A stretch of 64,000 bases of DNA, from the NCBI RefSeq assembly GCF_020177265.1, contig NZ_JAIVMC010000001.1, forward strand, positions 434,001-498,000, written 5' to 3'. This stretch comes from Pseudooceanicola marinus. Lineage in GTDB: Bacteria > Pseudomonadota > Alphaproteobacteria > Rhodobacterales > Rhodobacteraceae. How positions within the stretch are numbered: the first letter of the stretch is position 1; every line of letters starts with the position of its first letter. A program made the position numbers and the translations under genes. Of this stretch, positions 37,079-45,830 are shown in pieces. Under the pieces are notes generated by a model. It saw only the letters and a list, made by a program, of their open reading frames with translations, ran no database searches and was not told the DNA's origin.

Positions 37079-37722
37079 GCCTTGCTCTCCTCCTCGTATT
37101 CGGCGTTCAGCTGGCGCACCACCTCCACGACGCCGGGCTGCTGGCTCAGCCGCAGCCGTTCGGCGCTGATGATCGTGCGCAGCCGGTCCTCGGTCTCGTC
37201 CAGGTTGTCGTTGACCAGAACGTAATCGTATTCGGGCCAGTGGCTGATCTCGTCACGGCTTTGCGCCATGCGTTTCTCGATCACATCCGGCGCGTCCTGG
37301 GCGCGGCTGACCAGGCGCCGTTCCAGTTCCTTCATCGAGGGCGGCAGGATGAAGATCGACAGCACATGCTTGCCGAGGGCGGAGGCGCGGATCTGCTGGC
37401 CGCCCTGCCAGTCGATGTCGAACAGCAGGTCGCGCCCGGCATTGATCGCCTCTTCCACCGGGCCGCGGGGGCTGCCGTAGCTGTTGCCGAAGACGGTGGC
37501 ATGTTCCAGCATCTGCCCCTCGTCCACCAGCCGCTGGAAATCCTCGTGGCTGTGGAAGAAGTAATGCAGCCCGTGTTCCTCACCGGGACGCGGCGCGCGC
37601 GTGGTGGCGGAGACGGAGAACCGGATGTTGCCGTCCCAGTCCAGCAGGCGGCGCGACAGGGTCGACTTGCCGGCCCCCGAGGGCGAGGAGATGATGATCA
37701 GAAGGCCACGCCGCTGTGTCAT
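37075..37722 (-). CDS. gmk: Guanylate kinase
   Basis: The 215-residue enzyme converts GMP to GDP with ATP. It has the P-loop [15 protein letters not shown], the GMP-site sequences [13 protein letters not shown] and [18 protein letters not shown], and [14 protein letters not shown]. The length is typical. yicC lies upstream after 107 bp, a common neighbour of gmk in proteobacteria, and the gamma-carbonic-anhydrase gene overlaps its end. Confidence 0.96.
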   Translation of the reverse strand: MTQRRGLLIIISSPSGAGKSTLSRRLLDWDGNIRFSVSATTRAPRPGEEHGLHYFFHSHEDFQRLVDEGQMLEHATVFGNSYGSPRGPVEEAINAGRDLLFDIDWQGGQQIRASALGKHVLSIFILPPSMKELERRLVSRAQDAPDVIEKRMAQSRDEISHWPEYDYVLVNDNLDETEDRLRTIISAERLRLSQQPGVVEVVRQLNAEYEEESKA

Positions 37723-37829
37723 GTCGGGATCTTTCCAGGTCGCAGGTCGGGTCGTTCAAGCGTTAAGCAGGTTTCGCGGCGCCGGGCAACCCGCGCGGCC
37801 CCGTCAGGGTCGGCCAGCCCCCCTGCCCC

Positions 37830-38720
37830 TTACTCGATGTTCTGTACCTGCTCGCGCATCTGGTCGATCAGCGTCTTCAGCTCCAGCCCGACGGCGGTCA
37901 GACCCTTGTCCTGCGCCTTGGAACACAGGGTATTGGCCTCGCGGTTGAATTCCTGCGCCAGGAAATCAAGCTTCCGGCCGACCGCGCCGGGCTCATCCAG
38001 CAGGTCGCGCGCCGCGTCGACATGGGCGCGCAGGCGGTCCAGCTCCTCGGTGACGTCGGATTTAATGGCGATCAACGCCAGTTCCTGCGCGATCCGGTCC
38101 GCGTCCTGCCCCGGCGCGCCCTCCAGAACCCGGGCCATCGCGCTGCGCAGCGCCTCGGCCTGACGCGGGCTGCGGGCCTCGGCGGCGGCTTCGGCGCGGT
38201 TGACCAGCCCCGCGATGGCGTCCAGCTGCCCGTTCAGGACCTCGGAGACCGCGGCGCCTTCGCTGCCGCGCATCGCCAGGAAGTCCGCCAGCAGCGGCTC
38301 GAAATCCGCCAGCAGGGCATCGCGCAGCGCCTCGCCGGCCTCCTCGGGCTGCGCGGCCTCCAGCACACCGCGCATCGCCAGCACATCGGCCGCGCTCGGC
38401 ACGGCCAGGGTGATGCCGCGGGCCTCGGCCGCCGTCTCGACCTCATTCAGGGCCACGAGCATCGCGTCGAGCTGGCCACGGTTGACCTGCATGGCCCCAC
38501 CCGTCTCTTCGCGCGTCAGCCGCAGATTCAGCGTCACCGACCCGCGCGCCAGCGCCGCGCCAAGGCGCGCGCGCAGCGCCGCCTCCAGCCCCGGCACCCA
38601 GTCCGGCAGGCGCAGCCGCAGATCCAGCCCCTTGGCATTGACCGACCGCAGCTCCCAGCTCCAGCCATGGCCGAGCCCCTGGCCCCGCCGGGCCGCAAAC
38701 CCCGTCATCGAATATATCAT
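37830..38720 (-). CDS. yicC: YicC family endoribonuclease-like protein
   Basis: The ATG at 38720 gives 296 residues starting MIYSMTGFAARRG, the canonical YicC N-terminus (YicC_N), followed by ELRSVNAKGLDLRLRLP. The C-terminal DUF1732 contains EELDRLRAHVDAARDLL and ends KTLIDQMREQVQNIE, also characteristic. E. coli YicC is an RNA-cleaving protein that promotes decay of certain small RNAs. The gene precedes gmk, as in many proteobacteria. Confidence 0.93.
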   Translation of the reverse strand: MIYSMTGFAARRGQGLGHGWSWELRSVNAKGLDLRLRLPDWVPGLEAALRARLGAALARGSVTLNLRLTREETGGAMQVNRGQLDAMLVALNEVETAAEARGITLAVPSAADVLAMRGVLEAAQPEEAGEALRDALLADFEPLLADFLAMRGSEGAAVSEVLNGQLDAIAGLVNRAEAAAEARSPRQAEALRSAMARVLEGAPGQDADRIAQELALIAIKSDVTEELDRLRAHVDAARDLLDEPGAVGRKLDFLAQEFNREANTLCSKAQDKGLTAVGLELKTLIDQMREQVQNIE

Positions 38721-39025
38721 CGCCCCGCCCCTTCGGTGTCGTCTGTCCCCATGCCCCGGCCAACCGGCCCCTGGGCGCACGCTGCGCTCGGCAGCGGTTA
38801 ACCATTGCCTCAGAAAACAGGGAAAATTGCAATCAATTGTGGCATATTAATGGATACGTAACCTCTGTGAAGAATGCTTTAACCAAGCCAGTTCATTCCC
38901 GGGTCCGCCCGGGATCATCGCCCCGCACAGGCGGCCTCCGGGCCCTCCTGTGCCGCGCGGTGCACCGGCTTTGGCGCTCAAACTCTGATGGCGGAGGCTG
39001 CGATGACACAAGCTGGAGTTTCGAA
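38721..39025. promoter_or_regulatory. Divergent promoter region between yicC and the PAS-protein gene
   Basis: This gap of 305 bp is AT-rich around 38815-38885, fitting promoters for both divergent genes. Upstream in-frame extension of the PAS gene is possible from 38837, but that stretch lacks protein character. No specific operator was recognised. Confidence 0.35.
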
Positions 39026-39790
39026 ATGCCACAGGACGGGGACGGCAGCACCGTCATCACCATGGCGGGCTACGTAGACGCGGCCCGCTTCAACGCCGTG
39101 CAGGAGGTCGAGGCCTACTGGGAGGCCATTCGCGCCGGGCGCCTGGTCCCGCGCCGGTCCGACATCGACCCGCGCGGCATCGAACGGGCCCTGGAATACG
39201 CCTTCATCCTGGAACGGGTGGCCCCGGGCATCGCGCGGATGCGCATCGCCGGGTCGCACCTGTCCGATCTGATGGGCATGGAGGTGCGCGGCATGCCGCT
39301 TTCGGCCTTCATGACGCCCCAGGGGCGCAACCAGCTGGGCGAGATCCTGGAAGAGGTCTTCGACAGCCCGGCGCGGGCGGTGGTCGACCTGCATGCGGAA
39401 CGCGGCATCGGCAAGCCGGAGATCGCCGCGCGGCTGGTCCTGTTGCCGATGAAAAGCGATCTCGGGGACATTTCCCGCGTGCTGGGCTGCCTGGCCACCA
39501 ATGGCGAGATTGGGCGCGCCCCGCGCCGCTTCGACATTACCGCCAGCCAGGTGACGCCGCTTCTGGGCGACTTCATGCGCCCGCCCGAAGAAGATCCGCG
39601 CGAGGAGCAGGCGCCCGAGACGACCGGCACCCGCCCCGAACCGACGACGACATACCCCGGCCTGCAGGAGCCTTCCGCGCGCTACATCCCGGCTCCGGCC
39701 GGTCCGTCGGGACAGGGCGATCGGCCGCGACGGGCGCCGAAGATGAAGCCCGGTCCACGCCCCTACCTGCGCGTCGTTCAGGACGACTGA
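39026..39790 (+). CDS. PAS-domain protein (PAS_5 family)
   Basis: I chose the ATG at 39026 (254 residues), preceded by GGAG; a longer frame is open upstream. The region at about 20-150 fits the alphaproteobacterial PAS_5 family: VEAYWEAIRAGRLVPRRSDIDPRGIERALEYAFILERV, then MRIAGSHLSDLMGMEVRGMPLS. The C-terminal 90 residues are Pro/Arg-rich and probably disordered. No output domain is visible. In relatives such proteins are linked to surface or cell-cycle traits, but the role is not established. The gene stands alone and ends just before a shared terminator. Confidence 0.75.
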   Translation: MPQDGDGSTVITMAGYVDAARFNAVQEVEAYWEAIRAGRLVPRRSDIDPRGIERALEYAFILERVAPGIARMRIAGSHLSDLMGMEVRGMPLSAFMTPQGRNQLGEILEEVFDSPARAVVDLHAERGIGKPEIAARLVLLPMKSDLGDISRVLGCLATNGEIGRAPRRFDITASQVTPLLGDFMRPPEEDPREEQAPETTGTRPEPTTTYPGLQEPSARYIPAPAGPSGQGDRPRRAPKMKPGPRPYLRVVQDD

Positions 39791-39848
39791 CCGCGCACAA
39801 AGAGACGGATCCCGTGACATCCTCCGATGGATGCGGCGCTCCATGAGA

Positions 39849-39878
39849 AAAGCCGCCGAGGGGTCCCCCGGCGGCTTT
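39849..39878. terminator. Bidirectional terminator
   Basis: The stem aaagccgccg.../...cggcggcttt, with A-run on the left and T-run on the right, lies between the convergent PAS-protein and DAHP synthase genes. It should serve both. Confidence 0.75.
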
Positions 39879-39907
39879 CGTGTTCACAGATGCGCCGCAG
39901 TGGCGGT

Positions 39908-41275
39908 TCAGCCGCTGGCCGCCATGCGGGTTTCGCGCAGGCTGACCAGCTCTTCGGCCACCATGAAGGCCAGTTCCAGGGCCTGGGTCGCGTTCAGGCG
40001 CGGATCGCAGGCGGTGTGGTAGCGGTCGCTCAGGTTCTCTTCCGACACGGCATAGACGCCACCGGTGCATTCGGTCACGTCGTTGCCCGTCATCTCGAAA
40101 TGCACGCCGGCGGGGATGGTGCCGTGATCGCGATGGACTGCGAAGAACTCCTGCACCTCGGCCAGAACGGTGTGCACCTGGCGGGTCTTGTAGCCGGTGT
40201 TCGACTTGATCGTGTTGCCATGCATCGGGTCGCAGACCCAGACCACGTTGGCGCCTTCGGCCTTCACCGTCTCGATCAGGCGCGGCAGATGTTCCGCCAC
40301 CTTGCCGGCCCCGAAGCGCGCGATCAAGGTCAGGCGTCCCATCTCGTTGTTCGGGTTCAGCTTGCGCATCAGCTCCTTCAGGTCCTCGGAGGTGGTCGAT
40401 GGACCGCACTTCAGCCCGATCGGGTTCAGCACGCCGCGGCAGAATTCGACGTGGGCGCCATCCACCTGGCGGGTGCGGTCACCGATCCAGATCATGTGGC
40501 CCGAACCTGCCAGCCATTTTCCGGAGGTCGAATCCATCCGGCACAGCGCCTCCTCATACTCCAGCAGCAGCGCCTCGTGGCTGGTGTAGAATTCCACCTG
40601 GCTCAGCGTGTGCGCGCTTTCGGGGGTGACCCCGGCCGCCTTGATGAAGTCGAGCGTGTCGCCGATCCGGTTCGCCATGTCGCGGAATTTCTCCGCCTTG
40701 TCGGAGGCGGTGAAGCCCAAGGTCCACTGGTGGACCGAGTTCACGTCGGCATAGCCCCCGGTCGAGAAGGCGCGCAGCAGGTTCAGCGTGGCGGCCGCCT
40801 GGGTGTAGGCCTGCAGCATCTTCTGCGGGTTCGGCACGCGGGCCTCGGCCGTGAAGGGCAGATCGTTGATGATGTCACCGCGGTAGCTGGGCAGTTCGAC
40901 GCCGTCCACCGTCTCGGTCGGGGCGGAACGCGGCTTGGCGAACTGGCCCGCCATCCGGCCGACCTTCACCACCGGCACCTTGGCGCCGTAGGTCAGCACC
41001 ATGGCCATCTGCAGCATCACCTTGAAGGTGTCGCGAATGCTGTCCGCGCTGAACTGGTCGAAGCTCTCGGCGCAGTCGCCGCCCTGCAACAGGAAGGCCT
41101 CGCCGCGCCCTGCGGCGCCCAGCTCTTCGCGAAGACGGCGCGCTTCGCCCGCAAAGACGAGGGGCGGATACTTCGAAAGCTGGCCTTCGACGGCATGCAG
41201 CGCTTCCTGATCCTGATAGTCAGGCATCTGCACCCGCGGCTTGTTGCGCCAATCGGACTTCTGCCAGGTCCCCAT
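39908..41275 (-). CDS. Class II 3-deoxy-7-phosphoheptulonate (DAHP) synthase
   Basis: The ATG at 41275, with GGAGG six bases upstream, gives 455 residues. The plant-type enzyme is recognised by WQKSDWRNKP near the start, FLLQGGDCAESF (metal-ligand Cys), VVKVGRMAGQFAKPRS, and later WVCDPMHGNT and GVHFEMTGNDVTECTGG. It joins phosphoenolpyruvate and erythrose 4-phosphate, the first step to aromatic amino acids. aroK and aroB, for later steps, are 34 kb away. Symbols vary (aroG, aroF) for this class, so none is given. Confidence 0.94.
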   Translation of the reverse strand: MGTWQKSDWRNKPRVQMPDYQDQEALHAVEGQLSKYPPLVFAGEARRLREELGAAGRGEAFLLQGGDCAESFDQFSADSIRDTFKVMLQMAMVLTYGAKVPVVKVGRMAGQFAKPRSAPTETVDGVELPSYRGDIINDLPFTAEARVPNPQKMLQAYTQAAATLNLLRAFSTGGYADVNSVHQWTLGFTASDKAEKFRDMANRIGDTLDFIKAAGVTPESAHTLSQVEFYTSHEALLLEYEEALCRMDSTSGKWLAGSGHMIWIGDRTRQVDGAHVEFCRGVLNPIGLKCGPSTTSEDLKELMRKLNPNNEMGRLTLIARFGAGKVAEHLPRLIETVKAEGANVVWVCDPMHGNTIKSNTGYKTRQVHTVLAEVQEFFAVHRDHGTIPAGVHFEMTGNDVTECTGGVYAVSEENLSDRYHTACDPRLNATQALELAFMVAEELVSLRETRMAASG

Positions 41276-41459
41276 CTTATCCTCCGGGTTTACAGCTTCT
41301 TGAGGGGTCAAGCCTATAGCGGCTTGGACCCCAAAGAGCCACAATTCTTTTGCGACGCTTGACGTCGCGCCCCGGCTCTGCGCTTCATTATCCCCACTTC
41401 GGTGCGGCCCCTCACCGCCCGGATCGCAAAAGACCACGTCAGCCAAGTCAGGTTCGCCC

Positions 41460-42467
41460 ATGCCGGAGCCCCGCCCCCCGCTCTCTTCGGCCCCCACAGC
41501 CGCCCCGCGCCAACGTCGCTTCATCTTTGTCCTGCTGGACCAGTTCACCCTGTTGTCCTTCTCCTCGGCCCTGGAATGCCTGCGGATCGCCAACCGCATG
41601 TCGGGCCAGTCGCTTTATGCCTGGACGCTGCAAAGCGAGGATGGTGAGGCGGTGACCTGTTCGGGCGGCGTCTCCTTCAATGTCGACGGCCCCCTGGGCG
41701 AGGTCGGTCGCGAGGATTTCGTGATGATCTGCGGCGGCATCGGCGTGAAGGAGAAGACCACCAAGAAGTTGATGAACTGGCTGCGCCGCGAATCCCGCAA
41801 GGGGGCAGCGATCGGCGGCCTCTGCACCGCCGCCCATGTCCTGGCCAAGGCCGGGCTGCTCGATGGCAAGCGCGCCACGACGCACTGGGAAAACCACGAC
41901 GGCTTCGCCGAAGAGTTCCACGAGGTGACGCTGACCAAGTCGGTCTTCGTGATCGACGGGAACCGGATGACGACGGCCGGCGGCACCTCGTCAATCGACC
42001 TGATGCTGAAACTGATCGCGGACCAGCAGGGCGAGGATCTGGCCAATGCCGTGGCCGACCAGCTGATCTACTCCTCGATCCGCACCGACCAGGACACGCA
42101 GCGCTTGTCGGTGCCGACGCGGATCGGGGTGCGCCATCCCAAGCTCAGCCAGGTGATCCAGATGATGGAGGCCAATATCGAGGAGCCGATCAGCCCCGCG
42201 ATCCTGGCCAAGGAGGTGGGCATGTCGACCCGCCAGCTGGAACGCCTGTTTCGCCGTTACCTGAACCGCTCGCCCAAGCGCTACTACATGGAGCTGCGCC
42301 TGTCGAAGGCGCGCAACCTGTTGATGCAGACGGATATGTCGGTGATCAATGTGGCGCTGTCCTGCGGCTTCGCCTCGCCGTCGCATTTCTCCAAATGCTA
42401 CCGGGCGCAGTACCAGACGACCCCCTACCGCGAACGCGGCACCCAGGGCACGCGGCTGTCGATCTGA
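41460..42467 (+). CDS. GlxA-family transcriptional regulator (DJ-1/PfpI + AraC)
   Basis: The 335-residue protein has an N-terminal DJ-1/PfpI-like domain (about 20-195: FVLLDQFTLLSFSSALECLRIAN, ICGGIGV, and the nucleophile-elbow region GGLCTAAHVLAKAGLL). It also has a C-terminal AraC-type double helix-turn-helix (about 225-330: VGMSTRQLERLFRRYLNRSPKRYYMELRL, then SVINVALSCGFASPSHFSKCYR). Relatives such as GbdR and CdhR control betaine or carnitine use, so a quaternary-amine or amino-acid signal is plausible but unproven. It is divergent from the DAHP synthase gene. Confidence 0.9.
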   Translation: MPEPRPPLSSAPTAAPRQRRFIFVLLDQFTLLSFSSALECLRIANRMSGQSLYAWTLQSEDGEAVTCSGGVSFNVDGPLGEVGREDFVMICGGIGVKEKTTKKLMNWLRRESRKGAAIGGLCTAAHVLAKAGLLDGKRATTHWENHDGFAEEFHEVTLTKSVFVIDGNRMTTAGGTSSIDLMLKLIADQQGEDLANAVADQLIYSSIRTDQDTQRLSVPTRIGVRHPKLSQVIQMMEANIEEPISPAILAKEVGMSTRQLERLFRRYLNRSPKRYYMELRLSKARNLLMQTDMSVINVALSCGFASPSHFSKCYRAQYQTTPYRERGTQGTRLSI

Positions 42468-42489
42468 CACCGGTGGGGCCGCGCAGGCC

Positions 42490-44112
42490 TCAGTCTACAG
42501 CGCCCTTCCGGTTCAAACGATAGTCCAGCTTGGCCCGCGTGAGGCCAAGCAGCCGGGCGGCGGCGGAGGTATTGCCCCCGGCCTCCTCCAGCGCATGCCG
42601 CTCAAGGGCCGAGACAACCTGATCCAGCGTCAGGCCGTCCTGCAAAAGCGGGCGCAGCTCCTCCCAGAGCGGCGCGACCCGGGCCGCGCCCTGTTCACCT
42701 GCCGCTCCCGCCTGTTCCGTGACGCTCGGCGCCGCGTCATCCGTGGCCGCCCGCAGGTCTGCCGCCGTGATCCGGCCCGGCGTCTGCGCCAGCATGGCGG
42801 CGCGCAGCACCGTGCTCTCCAGCTGCGGCAGGTTGCCGGGCCAGGGCCGCGCCTTCAGGGTCGCGCGGGCTTCTTCCTCGATGACCGGGGCGGCGGCCGA
42901 GCGGCGCTGCGCCGTCCGCGCCAGGAAAGCGTCGGCCAGGGGCACCACATCTTCGGGCCGGTTGGCCAGCGGGCGCAGGGCCACATGGGCCACCGACAGG
43001 GCAAACAGCAATTCCGCGCGCAGCCCGCCCTGCCCCTGCAAACGCGACAGCGGCAGGGTGGACAGGCCGACCAGCAGGACCTTCTCCGGTCGCGCCCGGG
43101 CGGTTTTCAGCAGGGCCAGAAGATCGACCTGCACCGGCTCGGGCAACGTCTCCAGCGCGTCGATGATCAGGACTTGCCCCCCCGCCGTACCCTTGGCGAG
43201 CGCCTGGGTGATCGCCTCCAGCACCCGGGGCAGCGTTGACGACGCGCCATGGACCCGATGGACCTCCGCCGTGCGAAATCGCTTTGCCGTCAGCCAGTTG
43301 GCCACCGCGAACCGGCCCGATCCGTCCGGCCCGGTGATCAGCGCGTTCAGTCCCTGTTCCGCGATCCGCTCCAACGTCGGGCGCAGGGGGGCGACGATCA
43401 GGTCCTCGGCGCGCGCGGCGGGCCCGGGGGCATCGTCGGCCTCGATCCGGGGCAGGCTCTCCGCCCGGGTGACCAGCACCTCCTCCAGGAACATCCGCAC
43501 GAAGGGATCGTCGCGCCCCCAGTCGTCGACCGTCTTGCCCACCACCCGACAGGACTTGTCGCCCATGGCCGCACAGCTGACCTCCTTGTAGAGGATCAGC
43601 TTGCGGAAGAAGACGCTGGCATAGCCGGCGGCATAGCCCGTCTGGGCCCAGCACACGGGCTTCGTCGCTCGCCCGTGGCGACGCGAATACTCGGTCGCCT
43701 CCACCGAGTCATGCCACAGGAAATCCCCGGAAAACCGGTCGTTGCGGAAGTCGAAGTCGTTGTGCAGCGTCTCCACCCGCACGGTGCCGGTGACCATGTG
43801 CAGCCGCGTCCCGGCGGTGAAGGCATCACCGATGTCCAGGTTCGGCCAGGCGCGGCGAACGAACTCCGCATCCTCCCGCCCGCTGCGGTAACCCAGGCGC
43901 AGCAGCAGCACCATCGCCTCCCGCTCGCCGAAGCGACGGATCAACTCGTCCTGAAGATCCGCCCCGAAGGTCGCCCGCGACAGAACCATCCGCGCGCCGT
44001 TCAGTTCGATGCTGCCGCGCGTCGGACTGAAGGTCATCTTGTCCAGCATGTCCGCCAGGGTCGGTCGCCCGCCCCGGTCCAGCAGGCTCAGTTCATCGCG
44101 TGAGATTCTCAT
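42490..44112 (-). CDS. XylR_N/V4R regulator with degenerate AAA+ domain and Fis-type HTH
   Basis: The 540-residue protein has the domain order of XylR/DmpR-type aromatic-responsive regulators. The XylR_N domain (about 20-120) carries FSPTRGSIELNGARMVL. V4R (about 140-215) carries CWAQTGYAAGYASVFF and CAAMGDKSCRVVGK. An NtrC-like AAA+ region (about 245-440) and a C-terminal Fis helix-turn-helix (AARLLGLTRAKLDYRLNR) follow. The AAA+ region is degraded: the P-loop reads GPDGSGR with Arg for Lys, Walker B reads LIIDALE where an active enzyme has DE, and no GAFTGA sigma-54 loop is present. It probably acts without ATP hydrolysis or sigma-54, and controls the divergent catabolic operon. Confidence 0.85.
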   Translation of the reverse strand: MRISRDELSLLDRGGRPTLADMLDKMTFSPTRGSIELNGARMVLSRATFGADLQDELIRRFGEREAMVLLLRLGYRSGREDAEFVRRAWPNLDIGDAFTAGTRLHMVTGTVRVETLHNDFDFRNDRFSGDFLWHDSVEATEYSRRHGRATKPVCWAQTGYAAGYASVFFRKLILYKEVSCAAMGDKSCRVVGKTVDDWGRDDPFVRMFLEEVLVTRAESLPRIEADDAPGPAARAEDLIVAPLRPTLERIAEQGLNALITGPDGSGRFAVANWLTAKRFRTAEVHRVHGASSTLPRVLEAITQALAKGTAGGQVLIIDALETLPEPVQVDLLALLKTARARPEKVLLVGLSTLPLSRLQGQGGLRAELLFALSVAHVALRPLANRPEDVVPLADAFLARTAQRRSAAAPVIEEEARATLKARPWPGNLPQLESTVLRAAMLAQTPGRITAADLRAATDDAAPSVTEQAGAAGEQGAARVAPLWEELRPLLQDGLTLDQVVSALERHALEEAGGNTSAAARLLGLTRAKLDYRLNRKGAVD

Positions 44113-44354
44113 GCCCGTAGTTAATCATATGATGCAGCCATTTCAGCAAATGATTGAGCCGCGATGCAGAGAAACCGACCCCATGACCGGACAGACAGGA
44201 GACTTCTCAAGGAAATTTCGCCCTGTTACGTCGCGGAAATAAAGGCCCTGACCAGGTACGCTGCCACGCAGCATGAAAAAAAGATTTTGACGGGATACAG
44301 CTATCGGCGGCCTCCTTGGTGCCGCCCCTGAAACCGGGGCAAAGGGAGGATCAC
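44113..44354. promoter_or_regulatory. Divergent control region of the catabolic operon
   Basis: These 242 bp separate the V4R regulator from the dioxygenase gene. They hold an inverted repeat AATCAT...ATGATT (44123-44128 and 44150-44155), an 8-bp palindrome TCATATGA (44125-44132), and a small hairpin gctgccacgcagc (44260-44272). They are AT-richer than the flanks. I did not see a TGGCAC-N5-TTGCA sigma-54 promoter. A strong ribosome site GGGAGGA precedes the dioxygenase. Operator assignment is a guess. Confidence 0.4.
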
Positions 44355-44870
44355 ATGACCAAGCAAGACCTGATTACCAAGCTGCCCGATGAGCCCCACG
44401 AAGCGATGATCAACCGCTTCGGCAAGGAGGGCGCCTTCATCCCCGGCGACGACAAGAACAACCCCTGGGTGCCCTTCGGCGAGGCCGCAGCGATTAAGCA
44501 CCTGGCCTTCGACATCCGCCAGAACTCGGCCGCCAACATCCTGTGGGTGAAGGGCGGCGGGCGCATCGGCACCCACAAGCACCGCGGCGTCGTCTCCGCC
44601 GTGACGCTGGAAGGGTCCTGGGGCTATTACGAATACGACTGGGTCGCCCGCCCCGGCGATTTCGTCTACGAGCTGCCGGGCACGGCCCACACCCTCTATT
44701 CCGACGATCCCAACGGCATGAAGGCGCTGTTCTGGCTCAATGGCGCGATCGAGTTCTACGACGACGACGCCAACTATGACTTCACCGCCGACGTCTTCTG
44801 GTTCATCGACCACTACGTCAGCTACTGCGAAGCCAACAACATCCCGATCAACAACGACATGTTCATGTGA
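44355..44870 (+). CDS. Cupin dioxygenase, 2,4'-dihydroxyacetophenone dioxygenase-like
   Basis: The ATG at 44355 follows GGGAGGA and gives 171 residues. The single cupin domain has metal-ligand candidates in RIGTHKHRGVVSAVTLEG and ELPGTAHTLYSD. The framing sequences (PWVPFGEAAAIKHLAFD, DVFWFIDHYVSYCEANNI) are those of the DAD family, whose named member cleaves 2,4'-dihydroxyacetophenone with iron and oxygen. Many paralogues have other or unknown substrates, so the true compound is open. It is the first gene of an operon with a dehydrogenase and an uptake system. Confidence 0.82.
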   Translation: MTKQDLITKLPDEPHEAMINRFGKEGAFIPGDDKNNPWVPFGEAAAIKHLAFDIRQNSAANILWVKGGGRIGTHKHRGVVSAVTLEGSWGYYEYDWVARPGDFVYELPGTAHTLYSDDPNGMKALFWLNGAIEFYDDDANYDFTADVFWFIDHYVSYCEANNIPINNDMFM

Positions 44871-44900
44871 GCCGGACCGGGGCACATGAGGGAGGAGAGC

Positions 44901-45737
44901 ATGTCGCTAGACAGGATGTTCGACGTGACGGGAAAGTCCGTCATCGTCACCGGCGCCGCCTATGGCCTGGGCCGCGCCTATGCGGAGATCATGGCCAGCC
45001 GGGGGGCCGATGTCACCCTGCTGGACATCAACGGCGATCAGCTGGACCGGACCGTCGGTGAGATCCGCGAGAGTGGCATCGCGGGCCAGGTAGCGGGCGC
45101 CGTGGTCGACGTGACCGACCGCACCGCGCTGGCCGACGCCTTCGACGCGGTGGCGGCGCGCCAGGGGGGCATCGACGTGGTCTTTGCCAACGCCGGCGTC
45201 GACGCGGGCCCCGGGTTCCTGACCCCAGAGGGGCAGCGGAACCCGGAAGGACAGATCGACGCGTTGGACGATGCCCATTGGGACAAGGTGATCGGGGTCA
45301 ACCTGACCTCGATCTACAACACCATGAAGCTGGCCGCGCGGCACATGAAGGCGCAGGGGCGCGGCGGGTCGATCATCGCCACCTCGTCCATTGCGGCCTT
45401 CTACGTCGATGGCATCGTCGGTACCCCCTACATGCCCGCCAAGGCCGGCGTCAGCCACCTGGTCAAGCAGCTGGCGATGGAGCTGGGCCGCTTCCAGATC
45501 CGCGTCAACGCGATCTGCCCCGGCCCCTTCATCACCAATATCGCCGGCGGTCGCATGGCCAATGTCGAGGACCGGCAGGCCTTCATCCGCTGGTCTTGCC
45601 TGGGCCGCGTGGCCGAGACCGACGAGATCAAGCCGCTGGCGCTTTACCTGGCCTCGCAGGCCTCGGGCTATGTCACCGGATCGCAGATGGTGATCGACGG
45701 CGGCCTGATCCTGCGACCCGCCCAGGAAATCGACTGA
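44901..45737 (+). CDS. Short-chain dehydrogenase/reductase
   Basis: The ATG at 44901, preceded by GGGAGGAG, gives 278 residues. The Rossmann fold has TGAAYGLGRAYA for NAD(P), an acidic residue after the second strand (LLDIN, favouring NAD), NAGVDAGP, catalytic Ser in IATSSIAAF and Tyr-Lys in YMPAKAG, and a C-terminal GSQMVIDGG. It lies 30 bp after the dioxygenase gene. It probably oxidises or reduces an alcohol/ketone intermediate of the operon's pathway; the substrate is unknown. Confidence 0.92.
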   Translation: MSLDRMFDVTGKSVIVTGAAYGLGRAYAEIMASRGADVTLLDINGDQLDRTVGEIRESGIAGQVAGAVVDVTDRTALADAFDAVAARQGGIDVVFANAGVDAGPGFLTPEGQRNPEGQIDALDDAHWDKVIGVNLTSIYNTMKLAARHMKAQGRGGSIIATSSIAAFYVDGIVGTPYMPAKAGVSHLVKQLAMELGRFQIRVNAICPGPFITNIAGGRMANVEDRQAFIRWSCLGRVAETDEIKPLALYLASQASGYVTGSQMVIDGGLILRPAQEID

Positions 45738-45830
45738 CAACGGGCCTGGCGGCACGCCGCCGCCAGCCGCGACCCGTCACGCCCCGGGCAGGAGGAGGCC
45801 CGCCGTGACGCCATCAGGGAGGAGAAGACC

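Noticed and set aside
44113..44354. Sigma-54 promoter for the catabolic operon
   Set aside because: No TGGCAC-N5-TTGCA was found and the regulator lacks the GAFTGA loop.
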